In this document: one piece after another, positions 21,245-33,965 of the stretch
How the letters are laid out: the number at the start of each line of letters is the position of its first letter
Numbering within the stretch: the first letter of the stretch is position 1
Assembly: GCA_947683625.1 (NCBI GenBank)
Contig: CANTUR010000417.1
Location: 186,001 to 250,000, forward strand
Length of the DNA stretch: 64,000 nt
Source: Mallotus nudiflorus
Lineage: Eukaryota; Streptophyta; Magnoliopsida; Malpighiales; Euphorbiaceae
Reading direction: 5' to 3'
The notes under the pieces: generated by a model
Database searches by the model: none
What the model saw: the letters and a program-made list of their open reading frames with translations, nothing else
Told to the model about the DNA's origin: nothing
Translations under genes and position numbers: made by a program

Positions 21245-22563
21245 CTCATATATGAAAAATAAAAGAGGAGGGTATGAAGGAGGAGGAGGATAGGTGCAAG
21301 TGTAGCCTTAGTGCTCATAAATATGATGGACATCATGTTGAAGATGAGCAATGTTGCTATCGATTTGATTGAAATGCACATTGAAATTGGATTCAACTTT
21401 ATCAAAGCGGGAATTGAAGTTAGATTCCATTAAGGACATGCGTTCAAAGATTTCTCTTACCCAAGAAGGTTCATCATATTGAGCTTGAGCATCTTCTGTT
21501 GATGTACCTTCACTTCTTGTTCTTTTCTTAGAGGAGCAACATGAGGTTGAGGTTTTTGTTCTTCTTCCCCAAGGTCTTGACCTTCTTGCTCTTTCAATTC
21601 TTGAAACATAGCTTTAATATTTTTACTAACTCTAAGGTTATGTTTCCAAATCCATACTCCATTAATAGAGGTGAACTGTTTGGAATTTCTAATGAAAGAT
21701 ACATCAAGAAGAATGGGTTTGGTAGAGTGTAGAAAGTCAAAATTAATATTGTAGAATTTAGCTAACTTTGTGACAATTCTACTAATACAAATTGCACCTA
21801 TGTGACTACCACTAATTAGCCAAATTGTCCATTGTAAAAATCTTCCCAAAGTAATATTCTCATTATAATGAAGGCAATAAAGAATAAAAAGGTCATTAAG
21901 AGAAAGGGTTTTATTTAAAAGAGCTCTACCATTAATAGAGTAGGTAATGAAACGATGAACATATCAAAGTGCTTTGCATTTGATGAATGACACTTTAGTA
22001 TGTCCAGCAGAGAATTAAGGAGCATTAGAAGCTTTGATTTCATCCCAATATGATGAGGTAAACCAATGAGGATTAATTGAATGTGTCCCTCATGAGAAAA
22101 GCTAAAAAGAGTATCAAACTCTTGATAAATCATGAAATGATCTCTCCCTCCCAATTTGAATCTCATGGAGAAGTAAGGATTGTCAACATCAAATTTGACA
22201 GAATAAAGAGTGTATGAAGAAAGAAACTCAATAATAAGAGAAGGGTAAAATGAAAAAGGTAAGAAAGTAAAATTATAAATCCCACCTTTAATAAGAAGAT
22301 CTTGTACTTCTTCATAACAACCAATTGCCTTGAGAGTAGGTTCATCCATGAATCTTAAGGTAATGAGGCTCTTTTTGAAATTGAGACATTCTTTTCTTGA
22401 TTTCTTGAGAAGAGTAAGAGAATGGTGAATGAGTTCTTTTAGGTTTTTCCTTTTTATAGGGAGAAGAGTAAGAGAATGGTGAATGAGTTCTTTTAGGTTT
22501 GTCCTTTTTATAGGGAGGAGCTTAAGAAGATAAAGGAACCTCGCTTAGTTTCTTAAGAGCCAT
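21245..22563 (-). pseudogene. Env-like ORF of the SIRE-type copia element, decayed
   Basis: The best start is the ATG at 22563-22561 (MALKKLSEVP). An N-terminal basic region follows with an 18-residue duplication (PYKK.KPKRTHSPFSYSS, twice). Next comes a block containing FMDEPTLKAIGCYEEVQ (22349), FYPSLIIEFLSSY and FKLGGRDHFMIYQEF, then SGSHIGAICISRIVTKLA near 21800. Near the end is a glutamine/glutamate-rich part, then a coiled-coil-like helix (MESNFNSRFDKVESNF near 21400) and a proline-rich tail. The FYPSLI..EF block resembles the 'putative plant transposon protein' domain found in the extra ORF of SIRE elements. It sits between pol and the polypurine tract, the env-like position. A frameshift in an A-run near 22375 and stops near 22525, 21450 and 21315 disable it. 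Confidence 0.65.
22407..22514. repeat. 54-bp in-frame tandem duplication in the env-like ORF
   Basis: GAGAAGAGTAAGAGAATGG starts at 22407 and again at 22461. The two 54-base units differ at about one position. Because 54 is a multiple of three, the duplication adds 18 residues without breaking the frame. Confidence 0.93.
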
Positions 22564-23294
22564 TAGGAGAGAAAATAAAATTATTTAAAGAATTTGTAGA
22601 GAAAAGAAAAACTTGATTGAGATGAAAAAATTTAAGAGGAATAGAGTAGTATTTATAGGCAAGAAATTAGGGTTGGAAATAGTGTAAAAATTTGAATTTA
22701 AACTAAATATGAACTTAAAAACTCATTCCTAATTTTGATTGAAAAGTCAAAAGGCATAAAGGATTTGAAATCCTAATGCTGTCAAGAGCTATGTCCCAGT
22801 TGGGACATGCTCCCATCCCAATCGGGACATGATGTCCCGAGTGATATCCCAATCGAAATATCCATTCGGGATCAGTTCTATGTAAAAGACACAGAATTGA
22901 CAAATCATGTCTCAACTGGGACATGATATAGTCCCGGGTGGGACCAAGGTTCTATCAATAAAAGTTTTGAGAAAATTTTGCAATTAAGTCCAAAATGTCT
23001 TACAATTAAGTCTTTACGAATTTAATTTGCATTTATTTGGAATTAATTAAGGATTTTTAGAAAAGTTATATGAGTATTTGAAAAGAAATCATTTAAGGAA
23101 GGATATATTTTGCTAAAATTAAAATAATTAATTTAATAAATTAATTATTAATTTAGTAAAATAAAAGGAATTTAAAAAAAAAAAGAACAAGCATCATATA
23201 CCAAAAATAATCATAAAGAAAACTTAACGAATTATCAAAATAAAGATAGACTATAACCATCAATCATGCCAAGTTCATGTTTAATAAAATTTAA
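22564..23294. other. Copia spacer between pol and env-like ORF
   Basis: No supported gene. The stretch 22790-22960 has several GGGACAT/ATGTCCC-type inverted segments that also occur in the copia LTRs (17110-17350, 29815-30050). The open frame 22715-22924 overlaps these repeats and is not credible. Confidence 0.45.
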
Positions 23295-26200
23295 TCTCTC
23301 TTCATTGCGAGGTTTCAGTAAGTTGATTATTTGTATTAATAAAATCAAGTGAAATATCTCCAATCTGAACATGATCACATAAAAAATGATGTCTAATGTC
23401 CATATGCTTAATTCTAGAATGTTAAATAGGATTCCTGCTAAGGTTTATAGTACTTGTATTGTCACATTTGATTGGAATATGATTAAGTTTTATACCATAG
23501 TCCAATAATTGTTGTTTTTGCCATAAGACTTGTGAACAACAAAGACTTGCTACAATATATTCAGCTTCAGCAGTAGACAAAGCAACCAAAACTTGTTTCT
23601 TGCTAAACAAAGAAACTAAACATTGTCTTAAGAATTAACAAGTTTCAAAAGTGCTATTTCAATCTAGTAAGCTACCGGAAAAGCTCGCATCAAAATAATT
23701 AATCAAGTCAAATAAAGAATTTCTAGGATACCAAAGTCCTAAATGCATTGTACCATAAAAATATTTGAAAATTCTTTTGATAGCATTCAAATGAGACTCT
23801 TTAGGACTTGATTGAAATCTAGCACATAAGCAAGTAGCAAATATAATATCAGTTATACTAATAGTTAAATAAAGAAGGGATCCAATCATACCTCTAAATC
23901 GCTTTTCATTAACTGGTTTGCCATTCTCATCCTTATTGAATTTGGTTGTGCTGCTCATTGGAGTTTTGCTTGTCTTAGCTCCATTCATGCCAAACTTCCT
24001 GAGAACGTCTCTTACATATTTGGTTTGAATAATGAAAATCCCATTTTTGCATTGCTTAATTTGTAATCCGAGAAAGAATTTTAGTTCTCCCATTATACTC
24101 ATCTCAAATTCTCATTTCATTAGCTTAGAAAATTCCTTACACAAGTAATGGTTAGTAGCATTAAAAATAATATCATCAACATATATTTGAATAATTAATA
24201 AATTATGCTTGGATTTTTTATGAAAAGAATTATGTCAACTTTTCCTTTAGAGAAACCTTTCTCTAGTAAAAAGTTGCTCAATTTTTTATACTAAGCTTTT
24301 AAAGCTTGTTTCAATCCATATCGTGCTTTTGAAAATTTAAAAACATGATTTGGAGAATCAAAATTTTCAAAATTCGGAGGTTGCTCGACATATACTTCCT
24401 CTTTAATGAAACCATTTAGAAATGCACTTTTAACATCCATTTGATAAAGTTTAAAATCCATGAATGATATAAATGCTAGTAGTATCAAATAGCTTCTAAC
24501 CTTATAATAGGGGCAAAGGTTTTATTATAATCAATGTCTTCCTCTTGATTATAACCTTTAGCTACTAGTCTAGCTTTGTTCCTAGTTATGACACCTTGTT
24601 CATTCATCTTATTTCTAAACACTCATTTGGTGCCTATAATATGATGATGTTTTGGTCTAGGAACCAAGGTCCAAACCTTATTTCTCTTAAATTGATTTAA
24701 CTCTTCTTGCATAGCAAAGACCCAAATTTCATCATTTAATGCATCATCAACATTTTTAGGTTCAGTTTGAGAAATAAAAGATAAATTTACAATAGACTTT
24801 AATTTAGATCTGGTAGTTACCCTTTTTATAGTGTTGCCTATAATGAGGTCTTGAGGATGAGATTTCTTAAATTGCCAATCCTTTGGAAGTTCATCCTTCA
24901 AGGTAGGTTGAGATGTCTCCTCATTATCCTCCTTGCTTGGACCTTTAAGTTTCAAAGGCTTACTAGCTTTTTCTTCTTGAGTTTCCACAATCTCATTGTC
25001 ACCTACAAGATCATCAACACTATAAACATCTATTCTAGGATCAAGTGAGTCTAATTCATCGAATACTACATGCATTGACTCTTCAAATACTAGAGTTCTC
25101 TTTTTAAAAACTCTATATGCTTTACTAGAAATATAATAGCCTAGGAAAATTCCTTCATTGGCTTTAGAGTTAAATTTCCCAATATTATCCTTGGTATTTA
25201 ATATAAAGCACTTGTATCTAAATACTCTTAGATATGAGATTTTAGGTTTTTTATTGTTCCATAGCTCATAGGATGTTTTGTTCAAAATTGGTCTTTTGAA
25301 AACTCAGTTTGAAATGTAACTAGATATGTTAACGGCTTCTACGCAAAAGTCTAGAGGCAAGTTATACTCATCAAGCATTGTCTAGCCATTTCCACAAGAA
25401 TTCTATTTTTCCTTTTGACTACCCTATTTTATTGAGGAGTTTTAGGAGATGAAAATGTATGTGAAATATAATTTTAATTATAAAAGGTTTTAAAGAATTC
25501 ATTTTCAAATTCGGTTCCATGACCACTTCTAATGGATGAAATACAAAAACGTTTTCTTTTTGAACTTTTTTATAAGGTTTTTAAAAGCTTTAAATGCATC
25601 ATTCTTATAAGCAAGAAAACACACCCAAGTAAATTTAGAGTAGTCATCAACCAATACATATGCATAGTGCATTCCACCAAGACTAACAAATCTAGTTAGT
25701 CTAAATAAATCCATATGTATAAGTTTGAGTAGTATAAAAGTAGACATTAATTTTTTAACTTAAATGAAGACTTGGATTGTTTTCCCTTTTGACAAGCATC
25801 ACAAGGTTTATCTTTAGTGAATTCAAGCTTAAATAAACAATCACAAGTTCATGCCTACAAAGATCATTCAAAAGTTCAAAATTTGCATGTCCTAACCTTT
25901 TATGCCATGTCCATGTGTTATAGGAAATAGACATTAAGCATTTGATATCTTTGTTATCTATTTTATTCAAATCAATAACATAAACATTATCTACTCTTTC
26001 ACAACTAAAAATTACTTTATTTTCATCAAGACCACTAATAAAGTAATTTCTAAGATAGAAAGTCACCTTATTTCCCATGTCACATAATTGACTTATACTA
26101 ACAAAATTATATTTAAGACCATCAATAAACAACACATGATGTATAGATAAGGATTGAGGATTACCTATTTCTCTAATATCAATAATCTTTCCTTTTGCAT

Positions 26201-26300
26201 TGTTTTTAAATGTGACATGTCCTTCATCCTTAGCATTAAGTTTATTGAATTGCTCCTTATCTCCCATCATGTGCCTTGATAGGTTTATGCACTTTATTGT
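23295..26300 (-). pseudogene. Copia pol (GAG-pre-integrase, INT, RT, RNase H), decayed
   Basis: Order on the - strand: protease end HMMGDKEQF at 26270 (the DSG active site before it is lost), GAG-pre-integrase TWHKRLGHANFELL near 25910, and integrase core IHMDLF near 25710. The second Asp is Gly (IRSGHGTEF near 25530) and the last Glu is Lys (VVKRKN near 25415), so two of the three catalytic residues are gone. Then IFLGYYISSKAYRVF (25150), RT with QMDVKSAFLNG (24440), an intact YVDD near 24180, MSIMGELKFFLGLQIKQ (24100), RNase H TAEAEYIVA (23570), and a C-terminus HMDIRHHF near 23400. Stops and frameshifts occur near 23640, 24110, 24290, 24500, 24620, 25300 and 25750. A SIRE/Maximus-type pol fits best. 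Confidence 0.92.
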
Positions 26301-29209
26301 GTAGCATGCCTAATGTGATTGTGTTTAGTGTACATACAAGTATGCTTAGGTTGAGGTGCTCTATTTTGAATCTTACCTCTTTGTGTCATATAGGATTAAG
26401 TCTTACAAGACTTCCCTTTAATATTTGACACAAGAGACTTATTAGCTTTGAAAGCTTAAGTCTCAATCGGTTTTGAAGTAAATGGAATGGAATTGCATGA
26501 TGCTTTTGTAAATTTAATATGTGATGATGATGAAGATTAGGCCATTCTTTTAGTATATCCAATTCCATGAGTATTTTCATGAAATTTTTTAAAGTTAAGT
26601 AAATTATCTAAAATCTCTTTTCCTTTTTAAAATTTTGATATAGAATTTTTTAGCTCAACTACCTCATTCAAAAGTTTATGATTTTCATCACTAGTTTTCT
26701 TGAGTTGCTCTTCTAAGGAATTAGAAGATTTTAAATTACTAACAAGTTTATCATTTGATTTAACAAGACTAGAAAATTTAATTTTTAACTTCTCAAATTT
26801 CTTAGTTAAGCTATTAAACTCATGCTTATAATGCTTCTTTTTAGATAATAAGCTTTTGCATTTAAGTAAGAGTTTGCTCATAATAAAGCTCTCAACATCA
26901 TCATTATATTCATCATAAAAGGAGTTAGAGGTAGATGGTACCTCTTTTTCATCTTAAGAACCATGAAGCAAAGATTGGTCACTTCTTGTTGTTCCTCTTC
27001 CTCTTCAGATTCTAATTTAGAAGAGTCATCACAAGTAGTTTTAAAAGCCTTCTTCTTATCCTTTGTTCCCTTATTCTTGAATTTAAGTTTAGGGCACTCA
27101 CTTCATATGTGTCCCAGTTTCTTGCATTCATAGTAAATAACTTCTTTAGTTTTCTTCTTGCCATCTCCTTCGAACCTCTTATTAAAGTCCTTTGTTCTTA
27201 AGAAATTTTTCTTTCCCAAAAACTTTTTGAAGTTCCTAGTGAGCATACTATCACCATCTTCGTCATTATAATCTTTAATGCTTTCCTCTTCACTTTCTTT
27301 TAAAAGAGCTTTCAGTGTTATGCTATTTTCTTTTCTTTTTTCTCTTCTTGTTCTTCACTCTTTGTTTAATTGTGAGCTCATTTGTTAAGAGCTTACCAAT
27401 GATCACATCAGTTAAGAGAGTAGAGAGGTCTTCAGCTTCCTCAATTAAAGTGACTCGAGATTCCCAATCCTTCTTAAGTAGGATTCTTAGAATCTTATTC
27501 TTCACTTCTTCCTTGGAGAAATATTTTTCAAGTTTCTTGAGGGTTTTAAGGAGAGCATTAAGACAATTTTTCATCTCCATGATTGATTCTTAAGGTTTCA
27601 TTTTAAAGAGTTCATATTCATACATATGAAGTTGAACTTTCTAGCTTCTAACTTGCGCATTGCCTTCATAATGATTTTCTAAGGGTCTCCCATATTTGCT
27701 TGGTTGACATGCAATATTAAAGCTTGTCTTTTTCTTCTCTTATTATGGAAGAGACTAGAGTAATCATAGCCTTTTTATTTTTATGATTTTTCACTTTTTG
27801 TTCTGTGACGACCCGAACCCAAAGGGCACGTGATCGGTACTAGGAAATGAGAAAGTATAAAGCTACTGAGACCCGTAGTAAGCCTTAAAAAAATAAGGAA
27901 AATTAAATGAAAATAAATAATCCTTAAAATAACATTTCAAAATAAACTTCCATACATATATAAAATAAACATATCATCATACATTATAAAATATTCATAC
28001 AAAATATTATTACAATAAAATTCATAATACAGAATATCCGAAGCAATTTTACTACTACTACTGCAGTGTTCTAAGATTACAATTACAGGATAATATCAAA
28101 TAGACCTACACAATAAAATCGAAGAAGAAGAAACTCAGCGTAGAGAAATGGAATGGAAATCAAACTCCCAAACTCTTAGAAAAAAAAATGGTTGAGAGGA
28201 GTCAGACCTCACTGAGTGAATTAATTTTATAAAATGCATGATGGTTTTAAGACTCATTATTTAAAACCCTTTGAAAACAAAACCCTTTAGATTTTATTTA
28301 TTATATTAAAACCTTATATTATCAAAATATTTTATTTCATAAAATATACCTATATACAAATCATTTTCAAAACCAGAAATTTTCTTGAGTATGGATGCTT
28401 GTATAAAATGACACTTAATAAAACTATTTAATATAAATCTTTTAATGGAAATGATGGTAGAACCCTAAACCTTAGTTCTACTAGCATTTCGGCTCTCTTA
28501 TATCCAAATGATTGTCGGTCTCAGAGAGCAAAGCTTCTACCAGGGTCCAGCCACAGTCGATTTCTTAAACCAAAAATATTTACTAGAGCCTAAAAAGTAA
28601 GCTCGACCAGGGTCCAACCAATAAATATTAACTAGCCTAGAGAGCAAGCTTGACCAGGGCTCACAATTACATATCTCATACAATGGCCATAATCCCGATC
28701 ACTATTGGTGTACACTCAGTCTTGGTGATACCCACCAGGTGACATGTTCTACCATTTTTCCAAAATGTGCATAAATTTATATGTATATGTATATATACAT
28801 ATTATTTATTTAGTCAGTAATTATACATATATACATATATACACACACATACTTTCATATAATTTTTCTCAAAATGCCAAAATACCCAATTAAATATTTA
28901 TTTAAAATAAACTAATTAAAAATAATATTTAACTCAAAAGTCCATAATTTAATTTAATTAATAGTAAAAATTTTAAAATATTACATGTTCAATATTCCAT
29001 TAGCTTATTACAACCACACCATCAATGGTATTTGTAATTGGTTCCCAACCTTTTAGGACAATATCCCAAAGTTTGATGAAATTACAATCAAGATATAGTT
29101 CCGTCTTGAATTTTCAATGAGGGTAATCACTACCATCGAAGAATGGTTTAAGTAAAGAGATGTTTTGTGATTCATTCTCATGATCTTGTAATCTACTAAT
29201 GAAGTTCAT
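26300..29209 (-). pseudogene. Copia gag, split by a solo LTR, decayed
   Basis: Starts at ATG 29209-29207 (MNFISRLQDHENES; then KPFFDGSDYPH, ELYLDCNFIKLWD and GWEPI). The frame is cut at 28986 by the solo LTR and resumes at 27803. ELFKMKP, then EYFSKEEV-like and KKDWESRVTLIEEAEDLS (27460-27480), form the capsid-like core. A single CCHC knuckle near 27098-27140 (ECKKLGH, SECP) has lost its first Cys (Tyr instead) and contains a stop. 26627-26881 encodes a lysine-rich coiled coil. The rest to pol is broken. Gag would form the particle and bind the RNA; this copy cannot. Confidence 0.85.
27804..28985 (-). mobile_element. Solo LTR (1.18 kb) in gag of the copia element, perfect TSD
   Basis: Read on the - strand it starts TGTAATATTTTAAAA and ends GGGTCGTCACA. 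TGTTC flanks it on both sides (27799-27803 and 28986-28990). It shares the 3' half landmarks of the Tekay-like LTRs, including the inverted AATTCACTCAGTGAGG box (28198-28222) and GGCTTACTACGGGTCTC near 27887. It is much shorter than the 2.8-3.2-kb relatives and lacks the GC-rich block, so it is a third, distinct LTR family or a deletion derivative. Confidence 0.92.
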
Positions 29210-29218
29210 AGAATTCAA

Positions 29219-29232
29219 GTTTTGATACCAAT
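29219..29232 (-). other. Primer-binding site of the copia element
   Basis: Directly next to the LTR end, the - strand reads ATTGGTATCAAAAC, close to TGGTATCAGAGC, the complement of the initiator-methionine tRNA 3' end. The gag ATG follows within about ten bases. Confidence 0.7.
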
Positions 29233-30268
29233 TGAAAAAGTCCTAAGGGAGTGAATAGGACTATTGAACAAAAATAAGAAATTTAAAAGATTTGAATAAG
29301 AATTAAAAGAAATGTTGAGAAGGAAGAATGAAAAACACAATGATTTAAGGAGTTTAAATTCAACAACAATCTTACGTCTCCACCTAACTTATCCTTAAGT
29401 TAGGATTTTCAATCACCCATAATATTATTCATAAGATTAAGATTACACAAGAAATTTATGGTTTACTCTTACAACCTTACAACTTGAGTTTTCAAGGCTT
29501 ACTCAAAAACCAATTTACACTTCTCGTTTTCTTAACCCCAAAAAATAGAAGTATAAGAATTTCTATTATGACACTCACCAACTCTCACAAAAGTATAAAA
29601 TAATAAAATGAATTTTGAAAAAGTTTAATTGAATACTTGAAAGTATAGAATGAATAAACAAGTTTCTTAACCTCAAAAAAATATTCATAAATCATATTTA
29701 TACTTGAGGAATTCAATTATAATTGTTTGAAGCAATAATTTCGTTCCCAATAAAAAAAAGTCCATTTAAATGAAATTTGGACTTTTGAATTGCATTTTGT
29801 TAGCTCTTGGTTAGGATATCATCAGTCCCAGTCAAAACAAGCATTGAATAGTTATTACGAGTTATTGCGTTTGAAATTTTGCTCTAGTCCCAGTTAGGAT
29901 ATCAATATCCCGATTGGGACTACCATATCCCGAGCAATGTCTTGATCGAAACATTGGATTGAGATTAGTTCTGTCATTTCTTGAGTTTTATGCATAAATT
30001 GGTCTCCCTTAGTTCAGGTCAGGATTGCTTTGGTCCCAGTCGAGACTATGATAAAACTTGCACTTTTTTTAACTATTTAGTCCTTGTGAGTAATCCGATT
30101 GATATAAAACTTATGATAAATTTTCAGAATGATTTTCTTTAAGAGTTTATCATTATTTTGACTTTCAAATTACTCCGAACTTATACACACTTGAAACAAA
30201 TACATTAGTAGCTTAAATTTAAGTTTATTAAGATTAAAATCAAGATTGATAACTTGCTAAGATCAACA
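29233..30268 (-). repeat. 5' LTR of the copia element
   Basis: Partner of 16444-17563, with a deletion of about 85 bases near 29520 and scattered substitutions by eye. Its outer end (GATCAACA) is followed by the TSD AGTGG. Confidence 0.9.
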
Positions 30269-30273
30269 AGTGG

Positions 30274-31377
30274 TTAATCCATATAAATCTAAGTTTTATT
30301 TTATTTTTCGTGATTTCGTCGTCTTAGTGCGACGTTTGGTTTTCTATCCTCTTATTACGATATTTTGTTTTTTCGCCATCTTGTTAAGGCTTTTTTATTT
30401 TTGTGTAGGTGATTCAGACGAGTAAAATATATTTGATCAAACAGAGATAACAAATCAGATTATGGTCATCAGTATGATGTAAAACTAGAGTCATAGGTAT
30501 TCCAGTCATTATAGTATTATTAAATTTGTAGGTTTTAAGCCGATTTATTATGTTATTAACTTAGGTGTTGTTTTTTCCTCTATGATTTTATGCAAATTTG
30601 CATCTATGTTTTCATCGATATATTGCTAGTTTGAATTAATAGAATTATTTTCTTTTTTTGATAAAGTACGAAGGAAGAACAGGTAAAATTATAAAAATGT
30701 CTTCACTAATTATTATATAAAAATTGGATAATTTAGTTATTTAATAAAAATTATATTAAATTATTTATTAATTTAATTGAAAGTATATTTCCTATTCTAA
30801 TTAGGTTAAATTCTATTTATTTCTAATAAAATTAAATTAATTAAAATGTAATTCTAAATTGAAAGTACGTTTCTTATTTTAATTAGAGTAACATCTATTT
30901 TATTTCTAATAAAAATTAAATTAATTAAAATTTTAGCTATAATTTTGTTTAAAATATATGTTTTTTTTTCTAATTAATTGGGTCTACTTATATCTATAAT
31001 TTATAATATATATATATATATATATGTACAAGGGAGAGGGGGAACTGGCAAAATTACAAAAAATCTTCACTTATTGTTATATAAAAATTGGATAATTTAA
31101 TTATTTACTAATAAAAGTAAAATTAAATTAATTAAAATATAATTTTAATTTGATTGAAAGTCTAACTTCTATTTTAATTATGTTAACTTCTATTTTATCT
31201 CTAATAAAAATTTAAAAATATAACTCTAAATTAATTGAAAGTATATTTTTCATTTTAATTAAGTCAATTTCTATCTTAACTCCACCAGAAATTTTTATTT
31301 AATTGAAAGTATATTTTCTATTATAATTATATTAACTTCACAAAAATTAAATTAATCAAAATATAATTTGAATATAA
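30274..31377. other. AT-rich flank with degenerate repeats of about 90 bp
   Basis: No gene seen. From about 30770 a degenerate unit recurs (TTAATTGAAAGTATATTTC ... TTAACTTCTATTTTATCTC ... AAATTAAATTAATTAAAAT), at about 30770, 30860, 31145, 31230 and 31300. It continues after the nested element at 32811. A (TA)n tract lies at about 31005-31024. 30320-30420 has a less AT-rich stretch (GTGATTTCGTCGTCTTAGTG) that I cannot identify. Confidence 0.5.
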
Positions 31378-31386
31378 TTAAAAGTA

Positions 31387-32810
31387 GGGATAATATCACT
31401 AATAGGCATATTTTGACCCAATAGTTTTTTTTTTTTTTGGTATTGCAACATTTTGTCTTTTAAAATTGGATCTTTAGCATTTTTCATGTTTTTTTTTTTT
31501 TTTTCATTTTTGGCCTTTTTTTAGCTTAAAGAGTCACAAAATTGGCATTTTAAGTTAAACATAAGATGTAAAATTTATTTAATCTCAATTTGAATTTCAT
31601 TAGATTAAAAAATTAATTAATTTAAATATATTTTTTCCAATGAATTTTATTTAAAAATTATATATAAGTTTTATTTTTTTGTTTTATATACAGTGTATAT
31701 AACTTATTTCAAAAGTAGTTATTATTATTATTATTATCTATTAGTCTTGTAAAATTATTTTTGTATTATAGTGAGAATTATAAATTCAACTCTCCCCTAT
31801 TCAGGTTTTTTTTTTCTCCTCTCAAATTCTGACTTAACGAAAACACATTTTTGTTGTTGTTGTTTATTATCTTTCAGTTGTTATTTTTGTTGTTTCTTAT
31901 TTTTTTTACTGTTATTTTTTGTTGTTTTCTGATTGTTGCTTCTATTTTTTAGTGATGTTGCTTTTTGTTTTTTAGTATTGTTACTTGTTGTTTTTGTTGC
32001 TTTTTTTTTTGTTTTTTGTTTTTGGATATTAAAAATACACCATAAAAATTTTAAACATGTTACATATTAATGATCAATAAGTTTAAGATAATTTTTTTAA
32101 AAAAAAAACTTGTTAGATATTTTAATAAAAAAATCAAAGTAAAAAAAAAATAAAATCCTTATTTTTTAGGAATATAAAAGGGAAAAATTTTGTTTATTGC
32201 TTCTTATTACAACAGTTAAAGATATTTATTACTTGTTTTTACAACAATTGAAGATGTTTAGTTCATAATTATTCATTTGAAAAAAAAAACATTTAAGATA
32301 ATAAAATGTAGAGAAAAAAACAAAGAAAACGTTGAGGAAAAAAAGATGAAGACAATACCTTAAAAATTAAAAAAAAATGCTGAGCAAAAAAAATAAAATA
32401 TTAAAAGTACCTTAAAAATAGAAAAAACAATGTTGAACTTAAAAAAAACATTGAAAATAATATAAGAACAGTGAATAAACTGAGAAAAAAATGAAGATAA
32501 TAAAAAAATGTTGAGCAAAAAAATTGATAAAAAAGTTAGTACATTAAAAATAAAAAAAATTAGCAAAAAAAACTATTAAGAAAAAAAATGAAGACAGTAA
32601 AAAAAATGTTGATAAAAAAACATTGAGAAAAAAAGAAAACAATATATACCTTAAAAATAACGGAGAAAAGGAAAATAGTTCATATTTAAAAAAATTTAAA
32701 AAAATTATGGAAGTTAGTTTTTTTTAAAAAAAGTTAGTTTTGAAAATATTTTTGGTCAATGTAGCTTGTGATTATATTTTTTATTTTTGGTCAATTTATG
32801 AAAAAATCCC
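31387..32810. mobile_element. Non-autonomous Mutator-like element with perfect 9-bp TSD
   Basis: Bounded by TTAAAAGTA at 31378-31386 and 32811-32819. The ends are GGGATAATATCA and the inverse of TGAAAAAATCCC, short imperfect TIRs. The interior is T-rich in the left half and A-rich in the right half, with no gene. The 9-bp TSD and GGG...CCC ends fit MULE-derived elements. The second copy (43552-44960) came with the duplication, not by transposition, because the same flanking sequence surrounds both. Confidence 0.8.
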
Positions 32811-32819
32811 TTAAAAGTA

Positions 32820-33907
32820 TGTTTTCTATTTTAATTAGATTAATTTCTGTTTTATTTCCAATAAAATAAAATTAATTAAAATAAAATTCTAATTTAATTG
32901 AAAATATATTTTTTATTCTAATTAGATTAACTTCTATCTATATTAAATTTAATAAATAAATAATTAAAATCAAAATTAATAAATTTTATGAAATAATTAA
33001 GTATGAGAATATTAATGTGAAATATATTGAAAGATTGTTGTATCTAAATAAAAAATTCTTAAAGAATGTAATAAGTTACTATATTATAACTCTATCAAAT
33101 TTGTAAAATTAGATTATTATTTAGATAAAATATTGAAAGAGTATAAAATATTGAAAGAGTGTTGTATAATTGTTTAAATAATAAATTTACTAAAATTGTA
33201 ATAAATGACTATGTTATAATGTAACACTAACAAGATTGAAAAATTAAATTGACATATGAATAAAATAATACTCTTATTATTTTTAAACACTTATTAAATT
33301 AAAGTTTATTAAGTAAATAGTTATAGTTAATTAAAAAATTTATTGTCTTGTATATAATCATATTTTAAAAAATAGATCATATAATTTGTTTGAAAGTATA
33401 ATTTCTATGAGAAATATAATATAATTATCATTTTTAGATATTTTTATAAAATTTAACCAAAAAGAGTTAAAATTAATTAATATTTAACATTTAATTATTA
33501 GTTGAGCTTAAAAAAGTTATATTAAATTAATTTTTGAGTGAATAAAAAGTATAAATATTAAAAATATTGAAGAAATAAAGTATCATAACTCAAATAAAAA
33601 ATTTGTTGAAATTGTAATAAATTATAAATTTAATGGGGTTGTAATATTTGAATTATTATATAAAGAAAATGTAACTTTTATCATTTTCAATTTTTTAGTA
33701 AATAATAAGTAATAATTTTTATTATCATATGATTAATTATGATCATAATAAATTTTTATATGAAATAAGTTCTAAAGTTGAGAAAAAATAATTATAAAAA
33801 TATTGAAAGAATATCATATAATTATTTAAATAAAAAATTTATAAAAATTGCAATCAATAATAAATATATTAAGTTGATATCAAATTATTATATAAATAAA
33901 TAGTACT

Positions 33908-33965
<58 letters not shown>

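Larger units (their letters stand above)
16444..30268 (-). mobile_element. Ty1/copia element of SIRE/Maximus type, complete with both LTRs but inactive
   Basis: The element reads from right to left: 5' LTR (29233-30268), primer site, gag, pol (PR-INT-RT-RH), env-like ORF, polypurine tract, 3' LTR (16444-17563). The LTRs end in TGTTGA...TCA. Flanking 5-mers are AGTGA (16439-16443) and AGTGG (30269-30273), a TSD with one change. Removing the two nested solo LTRs leaves about 9.9 kb, typical of SIRE/Maximus elements. The order of domains (INT before RT) proves copia. Many stops and frameshifts occur in all ORFs. Confidence 0.92.

Noticed and set aside
32360..32566. - strand frame rich in Phe, Leu and Ser, resembling a membrane protein (also 44389-44909)
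   Set aside because: Translation of A-rich repeats inside the Mutator-like element; the duplicate copies do not preserve the frame.
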